DNA of 64,000 nt, taken from Setophaga petechia (taxonomy: Eukaryota; Chordata; Aves; Passeriformes; Parulidae). Position numbers and translations under genes: made by a program. Shown piece after piece: positions 1 through 13,200 of this stretch. Location: positions 29,940,557 through 30,004,556 of the forward strand of contig JANCRA010000008.1 in assembly GCA_024362935.1 (NCBI GenBank), read 5' to 3'. The stretch's first letter is position 1, and each line of letters opens with the position of its first letter. The notes beneath the pieces are model-generated. The model did no database searches. It was not told where the DNA came from and was given only the letters and a program-made list of their open reading frames with translations.

Positions 1-1166
1 GTGGTCTTCTGCTCTCCCCTCTTTGCCTACTTGACTCTTTTGGCAAGAGTGCTACATTACCACTTTTTCAGTTGTGTCAGGACTTTCACTGTAAACTGCT
101 CTGTGGCACTGCTGGTTTCATGGGGAGAAGGCACTCCCTCACAGTATTTTTAAGTGTGCCATAAATTCTTGAGTGCCATCCGATTTATCAGTGTGTAATG
201 TCAGAATTTCAGAAATCAACTGTGTTCTTGTTTCATTGTTTTATTGATTTGGTTTTTAATGTGATTTTGATCTTAAAGATTTTCTGTAGTTGCTAAATAC
301 AGACATTATAAAAATGTCAAAACAGGCTGCTGCTGTGATTTATCTGGGTGGTTTTGTTAATCTAGGGTATATTAGGATTAATTACATCTTGTAAAGCTTC
401 AGCTCGTCCCATTCACTTGCCTGTTTGACACTCAGAACTCAGCTGTCCTTGTAAGCAGTGAGAAGGTGTAGCTTTCTAACTTCTTCCTCTTGTTAGACCC
501 TCTTGCATGTTGAGGGATTCATGCCCTCTTCCCTCACATCCTGGTTTGGAGTCTAAGTTCTTCTATTGTGATGAATTTTGCTGGGTATAGTTCAGTTCTG
601 GAGGTGTATCCACCTTTCCCTGGAAAGTTCTTGGTAAGTTTCTGTACTCAGAGCAGAGACATAGCAAGGAATTGCTTTTTCAGCCTGTTAAGACTTTTTT
701 TATTACTGGTATGTAACAAATATAACACTGAAGTAGAGAAAAGATTTAGTTTACATTTCCTCCACTGCAGTATAATGAAAATGTGTTCTCTGTTTCTGCC
801 TTACCCTCCCCTCCATTTCAGAAAATACTTCTTGTCAGCTATTCTTTTCACTTCATTTTTCTGTTTTATGAATAATGCCTTATGATAAAGGTATCAAAAT
901 TAGCAACAGTTTACATAACATGCTCTGTATCTTGGAGATCTTCCTTCTTTGAAATCTGAGTTGAATGGAGCCAAGAATAAATGCATAAATTGAAGTCTGT
1001 CTGAAAAGTAAGTTCTAGATCATGACTTAGGCTGAAAATAGCAGTTGTCAGAAATTAGAAAGCTTTCTCACAACCATTCACCTGCAAGAGTTCTTTTTCC
1101 AGTCTCACAAGTTAATATTTTAGATACTGTGTAATATTTGGATCTTTTTTTTCTTTTGGTGTTTAG
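1..1166 (+). other. CTNNAL1: CTNNAL1 intron, upstream part
   Basis: This is AT-rich intronic sequence before the first exon in the window. It ends in a pyrimidine-rich tract and acceptor AG at 1165-1166. The preceding exon, expected to end near residues FAHLSGDRQN in human numbering, is not found here, so it lies outside the window. The open frame at 568-885 resembles nothing and is treated as chance. Confidence 0.7.
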
Positions 1167-1256
1167 GATTTGAAGGATGAGAAGAAAAAGGCTAGAATGG
1201 CAGCATCTCGGGCTGTTCTTGAGAAGTGCACTATGATGCTCCTGACTGCTTCAAAG
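1167..1256 (+). CDS. CTNNAL1: CTNNAL1 coding exon, DLKDEKKK...LLTASK
   Basis: The exon has 90 nt (30 codons), phase 0 at both ends. Acceptor TTTAG precedes GATTTG and donor GTGAGT follows TCAAAG. It encodes the segment from DLKDEKKKARMAASRA to TMMLLTASK, nearly identical to human alpha-catulin. It is the first exon inside the window. Confidence 0.96.
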
Positions 1257-4200
1257 GTGAGTGAGTTTGTGCACCCTTAAACAACTTGGCTAAATCACAA
1301 AGCATGGCATCTGCCAGGAGAGCTGACTCTCCTCTCTCACTCTCCCACTTCAAATTTCATGCTAAAGAAGGGTATATATAAGTGTAAAGAGTGAGGAAAG
1401 AAAATCTTTATATTCTGAGTAACGGTGTGAATTTGACTTAACAGCAGTTTAACAGAAATAATTCCATATTCTAAAATCATTTTCTAGACTTGCCTTAGCA
1501 GGAAGCATTCATTTCAATATACTTCATGTGTACTCTTTCATAATAGTTACTCTGCTTTCTTTAAAAAGACTTGTCTGAGGCATCCAGACTGTGAATCTGC
1601 TCGTATTAACAAAGATGGAGTTTTTCATCGGATGAGACTAGCTTTGGAACAGGTGATAGAAATTGTAACTGACTCCAGACCAAATGGAGAAAGTGAAATG
1701 GCCCCCATCAGCATATATTCTGGCATCAAAGAATTCAAGGTAAGAGTAGAAATAATACTGTTTTCTGCAGCCAATAAAGTACTTCTTAACTAGGATTTTG
1801 GGGGGAAAAAGTGGTTTTAGATTTGAAATCATGGAGCTGCATCTCTTCAGAGGTGTTGACTTAAATAACTGTCTCAAAATGTTAAAGAATCTGTCAAGAG
1901 GTGACTATAATTTAATTGTCATTGCCAAAACACGCCTCTCCTTCTGAATCAGTATGCATTCAGAACTCTAATATGTTATTGAGGTGATGCATTGACATTG
2001 GCATTCATTAAAATAGTTGTTGTTGAGGATTCTTGCTTTTTAAGTGTTAATGTTTTTAAAACTGCACACAAAAATATTCTTACAAACATTTAAATGAGCA
2101 AACTGTCATTTAAAAGAAATGTTCTGAATTGAAATTGTAGCTCAATGGACTTTTTTCCTCATAAAGGCTTTTCTAAATTTCATACTCCATTAAGAACAGT
2201 TAATGAGCAACCATGGCTTACTGTTTTTGAGTGTGTCACTTTGATTCAATTTATTTGTTTATCCATTTCCCCTCTTTGAATTTCCACTGAAATTTTTTGA
2301 GAGTGCCCCAAAGTATTAAATTTTCTACATACACATTTTTAGAAAACTGCTCAAATTGGATTACATGGATTTGGAAGCATCAAACAAAATTGGAACATAT
2401 ATTTAATTTCTGAAACTTCCTGAGTTTAGAAACTTTTTATTGACAGCAATAGAACAATGATGTATTTGCTGTTATTCCTGATAAGGAATACAATTATATA
2501 TTTGCTGCTGTTTCTGATAAGGGGCTAGTAAACTGCTGGTTGTATTATCACTTTTAAGAGACATCCCAAACCCCAAACTGCAGATCTGGACACAAGGAAG
2601 TTGTTGGATTATTTTGAACATAAGGGAGTAATTTTTAAAAGCCTTAAGGAGAAAAATAAAATGTAAAATGATAGATCTGCTTTCTGCATTTGCGTCACAA
2701 CTAAATAATGTAAATTCTCAAGGAAATTTTGTGCTTCTTTTTCAGAATAAGGTGGAAGGTCTCCGTGAGAATCTTTATTTTCTCTCAAAAGAGAACCTTT
2801 CAACAATGCTGGAAGTTATCCTGGAACACACAGAAGACTTCACAGACTCTGCCTATACCAGTCATGAGCACAGAGAGCACATTTTGGAGCTGTCTAAACA
2901 AGCTAAAATGGAACTAGAGCAGCTGGTTTCAGTGTGGATGCAAGCTGTAAGAGCTTTTTAGCAAAGTAAATCTTTTCATCTCTACTTTGAAAAGAAATTT
3001 TGAATGCAGTCTTTCTCCTGGTCTAGGAAGAAAGAACTGGGTGTATTCCTCACAGTGGGAACTGATCAAGGAAGCCACAGTTTGTTCTGTGCTTTTGCAG
3101 CTTCCATATGTTCTCTCCTCCCCCTACCCAGTGGTATTGCTTCATTGATTCTTTGATGGCTAAATTAGGCTACTGATGGCAGTAGACTAATTTTAATGAA
3201 GATGAGAGTGTAAACAAGGCAGTGAACAGAAGTATCACTGCACAGTCTTAAACAGTGAAGTCTTTTGGTGGAGTAGTTCAGAGATTTCAATTGTCTTGAT
3301 CCCATAGCTGTGACCACAGTTTTCTTTCTTGTTTTCAACTGAAACAGTTCAGCTATTGGAAAGGGAAACATTGTAAAAAATTGCCTGGTTTTTAATACTA
3401 TGGAGAGAGAAGAGAAACAGTAAGGCTATTTTTGTCTGTCCTTTTTTTCATTATTTAAATGATGGCAGCTTTTAGAAAAGAATCATGTTAAGCCTGCCTC
3501 TATCATTTGTCTTACTTGTTCCTTGAAAATGATAGAAGATACATGCAAAAGGGGAAGCAAAAGCAGAGATGGAAAATGCAGCTTCTGGTTTTGAAGCTGA
3601 CTTGCTTTCAGTCTTGCTTCTGGGGATGTGTGCAGCACAAAGTCTTATCAACGCTCTGAAATAAGGCAGATGTGTCCTGGTATAGGATATTTACTTAACT
3701 GAGTGTATGTCTTATGAGAAAGCATTTTTGTTCCTTTTTCTTCTTTGAATCAGGTACTGCTGTCAGATGTTTTTAATGCAGTAGTGTAGTTTGAAGGGCA
3801 TATAAATCTTACTGGTAATACAGAATATAGTTATGACAAACAAGACACATACAGAATATCAATTTTATACACTCCCTTTAACTATAGGAGCTAAACCTGT
3901 GTTTAGCTTGGTGTTGGTGGTTAGCCCTGGTAGGCAGCTGTGAAAACATTGCTCAGCAGTAACTAACACTGTGTTGTCAGCACTGCCTTTATCACAAATC
4001 TGAAGCAGCAGCATGCTGGATTTATAAAGGAAGTTAATTCTATCCCAGCCAAAACCAGGATACGTGGTTATTTCTTAGCTCTATTACTGTTGGAAAATAG
4101 TCACCTCTAAATAATTTACAGGCTTCATTTCAAGAGATATAAATGAGAACCTAGCTCAAGATTATGCACATATATGATCTGTGAAAATAGTTGGACTTGC

Positions 4201-7200
4201 ACATGTGTGCTTGTGCATTAAGAATTTTCATTAATAAATAACCCAGCCTAGTTGTGACTAAAGACACAGTAGCAGGTAAAATAATAACAGCTCGCTGAGG
4301 TGGATATTTGGTTTCAGCTCAACAGTTTCATTGCAAGGTGAATGTTCTGAAGAACCAATCTTATAATTCAATATAAAACATTTGGTATAACATTTTTAGG
4401 TACCACTTTATTTTAAAAAGATGTTTATATTAAAAAAAAAGCCTTAAATGCTTGTTTTACTTTAGGATGGTCAGGTAGATGATTTCTGGCAGATGTCAAG
4501 GAAACCCTTTTCCTGAAAAAAGCTCAGTGAAATTCAGAAATAAATTCCTGTTGAACACAAGCAGACAATCAGATTGCCTCACAATTGGTTTTAGATTTAA
4601 TTTGGTGATAAATGTTTCTATAAAAGAGTTTTTCTAGTAGAATATAGACAGGCTGCATAAGTGAGAGCATTTCATCTAGAAAGAAAAGGCTGTCTTCTAA
4701 AGCTTCTTGAGCTAATGACATATGATGTCAAGGTGGGGTTTGCTGGCTTTTTTGTGTAATGTCTTGTTGGTTTCTTTATTTGCTTTGTAGCAAAACCAAA
4801 AGACAAAGGATCTCATGGAAGACTTGGAAGTAGCCATTTTAAAAACATGCCAGTGTATGAATGAACTTAAAAGGGAGGTAAGTACAGCTTAAGCAAGATA
4901 CGGTGAATAAATTTTGAATTTCATACTTTTCATCCCACTGTAAAATGGAGTACTGTACCCAAGAATACTGCTGCCTACTCATAGACAAGAGTAACCAAAT
5001 CAGAATTAGATCATGGATCTAGCTACATCATCTTTGTCCTTACTGATTAGAAATCTATTAGCTGCAAAGGTTCATTGTTAACCCAAAAAAGAAGTATTTG
5101 GAAGCAAGTACTATGTCTGTTATCATTATTTTAAATGTAAAGGCAAACTTCCCTTGGGGATGCATACATCACTGTTTGTAAATACATTATCTTCTAGTGT
5201 GTGCCTAAATTAATAAATTACATTTGCAGTTTATTTGTATTTAACTTTTCCTGTTGATTTCCTTAGCAGAAATGTGTTATGACAGCACCTTATACTCAGG
5301 GGTTTTTTCTCAGCAGTTGTCAGCTATGTGTGTGTCTGTAGGACATTGTTCTTTTCCTAAGTGCAAGTATGCTGAGGTCAGCTTGCATACACACATGGAA
5401 GAGCTGCCTCATTTGGTACATGGGATGGACTGCCCTTGCTGCTCAGGGTCTTCACCCTTCCTAGTGAGGGTAGCATTGGTGCCTTGTCTGTTCCACAGAA
5501 CTGAAGCAAATAGAGAATCTGATTTCTGGCAACTTCCTAAATATTTGCACATGATTCTGCTATCTTTTCAACTGCTCAAATTGCTGTTCTTTTAAGCAGA
5601 TGGAGAAATGAAGATTAAGAACAGTGAGTTTCAACACAGAGCACTGCAAAGATGTTAGAGAAATGTGGTGAACTTGCTTAGGCTGAGCTGTCAGCTCCTG
5701 TAACTGGAAAATCTCAACTGCTGAAAATATCGTGCTCCCCTTTTTTACCATAGGCAGAATGAGAAATTTTGTCTTCTGGACTATAGTTCCTGCAGCTGTC
5801 CTGAAGATTTGAACAGTACTTTCAATCTGTTTCAGTTCAGTTGCACTTCTGCTGTCAGGCAGAGTGTTGGGCTCCAGAAAGTGGAGGATAGATAATTTTT
5901 CCACTTTGATTATGTGCTGGTTTGTAATTTGGTCACCATTATGGAGGAAATAGGCAGCAGTGCTTTGCCAAAGTGGCCTTCACTTTGGAATGTGAGCACT
6001 TCACAGTGCTGTGAGATTATCCTTCTTGAGTAACATTGTTCCCAGGTGCTGAATGAGGTGGAAGAGTTCCCGGTCAAATTAGGATGAGACTATTTAATTG
6101 CATATATCATAAAGCCACAGGTGGCTGGAATATGTTGTGTGAAAGAAAGGATTCATGCTCTTAGAAGTAAGTTCAGAGAATTATGTTGTTTTTGTTGTTC
6201 ACTGTGTAGTGATTGAATTGATCTCAGAGTGGCCATGCTTCTGTACATGGCTGAAGACTCTCCTCTCAGTCTGACTTGGGGTGCGCCAGTGTGCCAGTCA
6301 GGATTTCTACTGGTTAAATTCAAATACTGCAACTATAATTAAAATGTTTTTGAGAGCCTGAGTGGCTGAGAACAAAAGACAGCCTTGTTAAAGTAGTTAA
6401 CTCTCTGTCTTTTTATGGAAGAAACAGAAGTTGTATTCCTTTCTTGAGATGATTTTACCGCTAATGATCAGAGACAGCATTAAGTAGAAGTATATTTCTA
6501 TTTTGGATCAGGATGAAAAGAATCTCTAATGAAAAGGTGATCTCTATGTAGTCTACATATAAATGAGAATTGCCTGTTCCTACTTCAGCATTACAAGCCT
6601 TTCAGATATCCTTTCTTCAGAGTTGACTTCATTTCTGGGATTAGTGATTTGTGCAAATTTTTAATGCCATGTGAGCAATGTTATATAAATAGTTTATAAC
6701 AGGTTGTCATAGCTCGTTTTTCCCCTCTAAAAAACAATTGCAGCAGGTTTTGAGGCAACAATTCAGTTGTCTTGTCCTTTGTGAAATTAAAAAACAAATC
6801 CAGAAGAACCTAATTGTGGATGCACAGGAAGTACTGCCAGAGGAAGGGGGCAAAAATGGAATCCAGTGAATTAAAAACCCCAACATACCATTCCAGTAAA
6901 AACTCTTCTCTATAGAGTGAGTTCCAAGCTCCTCACATTCATAAGAGCTGGAAAAATACTTCCTCTTGAACACCAAGTTTGTTCTGTACTCAGTCTAGTC
7001 TAGTAAAGTGAGTGCAGTATTACAAGACTCACAATAGTCCTATGAGCATATTCTGCTTTTTCTAAAGAGGTTGCTATTTTGTTTTAGCAATGTTCTTAAG
7101 ATGGGGGTCATTGCAGGGTGCAGGTGACCGAGTAACTAGTTACTAGAACAGCAGCAGCTGTCACTGATACCTGTTTTCAACCAGGGTCCTTCACAGGACA

Positions 7201-10200
7201 GTTTCTGAGTGTGTATCTGGATTTAGAGATGTGTTTAAATGAGAAGCTTCTCCTTGCTTGTTGGGAGACTGAGACTCCTTCAAGACCCATCTCCTTGTAG
7301 AAAAGGTGCTTTATACTTTCCTAAGGCTGTGTCACAAGCTGATTATACTCAAGCTTTTATTTGCATCCCTGATAATTCTAATTTCTAATACATTATAAGT
7401 TTTGTGTGGCTTCAGTCTGATTTACACAGTTCAATGTGTGTTTTTTAGGAGAAGTGGGATGGCCGTTGTGCTTTGCTTATGCCAAACTTGGTGACCCGCA
7501 GATTCATACACCTGGTTTTTCCCCAGCTGTAACATAATCAGAAAGCAGTGGTGTGATGACTTCATGGCCTCATTTTACCCAGCTGCTCTTTTGTTTCTCT
7601 CAACATTTGGTTGTGAAGTTGTTTTTTCTTGTTTGTGGGGAGAGTTTGGCTTTTTTTTTTTTTATTGCAGTGGATTTTATCTTTGAATAGTAATTGAAAA
7701 ACTAAAACTCCAGATAATAAGTAAGCTGTATAGGAGCTTTCATGCCAGTGAAGTTTTTGCTTCTTGAAAAATTAATCTGTCTCTTAAGCTTGTTTGACTT
7801 GGTACTGGATAGACTTTTTTTTTCTGTTTCATGGTTTATCTCTTCTTGTTTTAATGCTATTCAAGGTCCACAGTGCAGCAACATCTCTGGCAGCAGATCT
7901 TCTAAAATACCATACAGATCATATGGTTCTCAAAGCATTAAAAATCACAGGAGTAGAAGGAAATCTTGAAGCTGTAGCAGAATATACTTGCAAGCTGTCA
8001 GAGCAGAAAGAACAACTTGTTGAGGTGAGTTCACACCTGCTTTCATTGTATAGAACACTTAGAAAAGAGTGGCTGGATTTGCACCAGTCTGTTCTTTAGG
8101 AAGGCTTTGGTCTGTGTTTTTGCAGTTTTATTTTATTTTCCTAGCATGCTTTTGAATTTTGGATTGTTCTTGTCAGGGTATGAGCCAGATACATCACATC
8201 ACTATGGCATGCAAGTGTTGTAAAAGGGATTTACATTTGTGCCCAGTTCTCCTCATAGATCTAGACTCAATCTGTATGTAGACATTTGGCCTAAAATATT
8301 AAGTAAAAAAGTAAGTTTCTAGGTCCGAGAGGAAATTATCACCCCTTTCTTTCAAGCAGCAGGCATCCAGCAATAGCTGAATCCAGGTATACAAAAAGGC
8401 TGGAGATATACAGTTAAGTTTCTTAATGCAGTGAGTTTGATTTTTTGAAGATTAGTCAAGAGGACCACTGAAAATCTTCCTCCTTTATGACAAGCAGTGT
8501 GTGGAGGTGATGTCAGCCACATGTACTTTGTTGCTGTCTCTCACAGATGAGCAGAGGCACCTGTGCCAGCAGGAGACATACAAATATAGATCACTTTGAT
8601 CTGAAATACAGTGATGCCTGCAGCTGTACTTGCATGGTATCCAATACTCATTTCTAAAAAAATATGATATACAGGGCTTGAGGATTCCTCCCAGAAATAC
8701 GAATATGCAGAAGCAACACCCTTGAACTTCCAGGACTGGCAGAACAATGCTTTTAATTTTTAATTTCAAATTTAATGTCCCCTTGATCTGTGGCTATTCA
8801 GTGTTCTAGTGAGACATCAAATGTTTTTTCAGGCATAACCAAAGGTTAAATAATGTTTGTGTGTGAGACCTTGCAGCATGTCTGATAATGTGCAGTTAGT
8901 TTCATACATGCTGTCTCTGTCTTACAAATTCCTTTTGATCTGAAAACTTCCATGCTCCTTTCAACCCAAAGTTCACTCTTAATCTTCCTAAAAAAAGATG
9001 AAGGAAACTGTATTACTTCCCTAAACTAATTTGGCACTGATTTGCTCAAAGATAATTTAGTCCATTGGATGATGATGAAAACCTAAATTTTCCACATGGT
9101 TACTTATTGCTGAATAAGCCTGTTCTTATTTGTTCTAGAGTTTTTCCAAGTTCTATATATGTGTGTTTACTTTCAGTTTTATTCAGTCATAAATATGTGA
9201 AATTGTTTTTGGTTTAGTTTCGTTATTAAGACTTTCCTTTCTGTTAATGGCTTTCAACACCTTTCAAGTCAGGATTTAAGCTCCATTTTTATTATTAATT
9301 CTCCCTAAGTAGCACCCAGGGAGTGCAGTCCCCAGTAAATATTTGAAAGGACAATCAATAACTTCTTGTTTGTTTGTACACCTTATTTTTGTATGTACAC
9401 CTTTTCTCACTACTAATAGATGTACTTTTTTACAATCCTTTTAATTTTTTTGAAATAATTCAGATGTGTCGCTTACTGAGGCATGTTTCTGGAACTGAGC
9501 CCCTTGAGATAACTTGCATACATGCAGAGGATACCTTTCAGGTCACTGGCCCACAGGTATGTTCAGCTTTTAACTGGCCTCTTCTGCTACACATAAATCA
9601 ATAAAAATTACTTGTGTGGATTTTTCAGGAGACCTAATGTTTACCTGTTCAAAGCATTCATTTCTAAGAAGGAATTTTGCTCTAGTGCTGGGTGAGAGCT
9701 AAAAGAGTGCACAAGGAAGGTCATCAAGCCTGCAATTGTCAGATGAATACACTATGATAATAGTAGCAGTTTAATTCTGTGTTTTGCCTGGGGAGGCATC
9801 TGTGAATTCATGTGGAACACTATGTACCAGGACTTACAGGAGCAAATGCTTTGTTCTTTGTCCAGATAATTTCTGCTGCAGAAACCCTGGCATTACATCC
9901 ATCTAGCAAGATTGCAAAAGAAAATCTTGAGGTGTTCTGCGAGGCCTGGGAGTCTCAACTGAGTGACATGTCTCTGTTGTTAAGAGAAATCAATGATGTG
10001 TTTGAAGGAAGAAGAGGTAAGAAGACTGTGTAGAAATAGAAAAATGTAGCTTCAAATCTAAGAATTTTAAGTGTGATTTAGGAGGTTCTGTTTTCTTAAG
10101 AGTGGAGTGCAGTAAACAGTTCCACATCCTATGAGATCTAGGTAGTAATACACAAATATGTTTGGTTTGTATAGATGTTAAATCAGGCTGCTTATTGGAT

Positions 10201-13200
10201 TTTTTCAAATAAAAGCAACCAAATATATAAAGGCCTGATTTACGTAAGATTAGCTATGTTCAATTTTCTGCACTGAGATTAGTTCTAGCAAAATCGAATG
10301 GAACTGTTCAAAGGACACAAAAGTGTTTGACTCAGTTCTTCGCCAGCAGTGTCCAAATGCAAGGGGTGGTAGGGATTTCACCCACCCCTTGTTTTGTCTT
10401 GCACATATCATCAATTCACGACAGTCAAGATGCAACTTGCATTGTGACATGTTTAATTAATGTCCTGTATTTGTAGAAAATACATATATACATATGTGTT
10501 CTATACTGTCAGCTTGCCTTGTATTCGCTTCATAATGTAGTGAATGTAGTTATTTGATTTTTAAACTGCTGTCCTTTCTCCTGGATGGAATTTCTGACGA
10601 CTCTGCACAATCTTGGGATATTTTCTCTGGTTGGTAAGTTTATTGGTATTTGTACAATATGTAGAAGAAAAGCTTGGAATCTTAAGGAAAAAAATTCTGT
10701 GTCTACTTTTAGCATAGGGTAATTTACCTTTAAAATGGAAGGCATTTTGGTTTTCATTTTTATACCACAAAATTTTCTTTCAGATTATTTCCTTAGTGTA
10801 GCCTGTCACACTTCTTATAGCTATGTCTTTGTTTCAGTCTTTAGGGTATAATTGCATACAGATAGAATGTAATGTATAATACTACTGAATGTCTTGTATT
10901 TTAAAGAAAATTGCTCAGGTTCGAAAGCTTAGATTTAGCTTAAATATGGGCACTTAATTTTTTGTATCTGAGATACAGAAAATGTAAATCCTTATTCAGG
11001 TTCGATGACACTTTATCAATGATACAATATTCATCTTGCTATTGAGACCTCTTTTCATTTTCAGACTTGATTTTGTAGTTTAGATTTCTGTTCTTGATTA
11101 TTTGTGTGAGCAGTTCTTTACTGCCAGCATTTTGAGCACAGTAGCAACCAATCATGGGGTGTAATATCTTAAATTGTTGCTGCTGGTTGGTGAATGAGTG
11201 TGTGCCTGAGCCTCGTAAAAGACTTGTAAAAAGAAAACATATGTTGAAATTCTGAGTGGGTTTACAATAATTGTATGTACTTCAGGTTATTGGCAGTTTG
11301 AGACTTCTGAGAAAAACGTGATTGTTATCCCAGCTGTTCTTCCACCTTGTTCTGAAATACCACATAAATATGTGCAGAGAGCCTGTTTATGGGCCTTTTA
11401 ACTTTCAGCAGATTTTTTGTTTGTTTGTTTTGAGAGCCAGGGTCAAACTCGCTTTCCTTAAAGAGAATATTTAATAACATGAAACTCAAATTATGCTATT
11501 ATGTTATTGTTAATTTGTGAGAATAAATTTTGAATCTTTAGGAATTTGGAATCTACTGATCATGCAGTATCTGATTTTTTTCATATTCATATAATGGTCT
11601 AGCAAAGGTTGAATGATAATCTTTTTATATATTTATATCTATCTCTGTGTGCATACATATATATATATATTACTGTATTTAAAAATAATAGGAAGAGAAT
11701 CATGCAACCATAGCAAAGCATATCCTTGGCTCTCCAAACAAATTGTTCTTGATGTCAGATGCCCAGCCTCTTCTGTAGTTAATAGCTTTCTCTTGGGGCT
11801 GCTGATGGCAGATAACACATAAGTGGTATTTTCCACTTTCTTCAAAGCATCATTTCACAAGGGCAGCCCAGTGTCCTTGCTTGAAGGAGGGAAAGGAGAA
11901 TGGGTAGGTGTTGCTGAGCAGGTTGGAGGCCATAATGAGTGATGCAGTGAAGACTTCTCTTGTTTGGCATAACCACACAAGTGTGTTCTTGTTAGTGGCT
12001 CTCATTTCCTCAGTCTTTCTTTCAGCATAAAGTGTTCTGATACCACCACTGGTAAGATACTGAGCATTGCCTGTGTTCTCTCTGTGGCCTTGGGTGTGTT
12101 AGATCTTGTATCGCCAAAACACTGTTGAGTAATCTCCATTTTCCTTGTCACATGGCCCAGACTTTCCTCTGAATCTGGAGTTTTTCATAGTTGCCACCAA
12201 TTACGTCCTTAGAAGTAATTTTGTGTCTTATATCCACCTGTCTTCTACAAAGTTTTCCCCTCTGTTGTGGGCTAATCTGGTTTTGTTTGTTTGTTTTCTC
12301 TTGTTGGACCTCAGAGTGACTCTTGCCATTAAAAAAAAGGGAGGGGAAAAATCTCCCCTGAACACCCCCAACTTTTTTCTACCAGAAAATACCCTGAAGT
12401 TACTTTGCCACTTCCAACCTTTTTTCTTCTCCAAGAAAACACACCTGGTGATCCAGTAAATAAATGAAACGAACATATTTACTTGCTAAGAGGTTATAGG
12501 AGTGGCATTCACAAACCTTTTGCCTCCAAACACAATCGAGTGTCAGAATATTTGATAAGGCTTTATTCTTCTCGTAATTCATTATACTTGTCTTAATGTT
12601 GAGGTTGGTAAAAGTGTCTTTATTTTACAGACTAAAATGTATCAAGTGCTTTATTCATAGTAAAATTGTGACTGTATGTAAGAAGAGATAGAATTATAGT
12701 AAGAGGTATATTTTTTTTTCTTCTCAGTTTAAAATCTTGTATTTTTGTACTACCAATTTAAATGTTTGGCTTTGTTAGAGAGTTCAGAATACAGCTTAAG
12801 ATGCAAAAATTGAATGGTGACTAAATGTGCTGGACACATCAAATAAAAGAAGCATTTTTCAGATTACACTAGATTCACATTGTTTATACTCATTTCTTTA
12901 TTTTCACAAGCAATTGCATAGCTCCTTTATCTAGTGGGGCTTTTTTTTTCATAACATAAAATGAGGTATTTCTCATGCTGGGTCTCCAAATGCACATGGG
13001 AGGAGCTGCATTTAACTTGAAAGTGAAGCAATATTTTACTCAATTTTAATGAAATTTTACCAGAACATGCCCAAATTGAAAAGGGCTTCTCCAGGGTAGC
13101 AGGATTCACAGGCATGACAAGGTTGGGGAGGTGGGTGAGCACAGCACAGCCCAGTAACCCTCATTTGTATTTGGGAAATATTCCTGTGCTGTGCAGAACT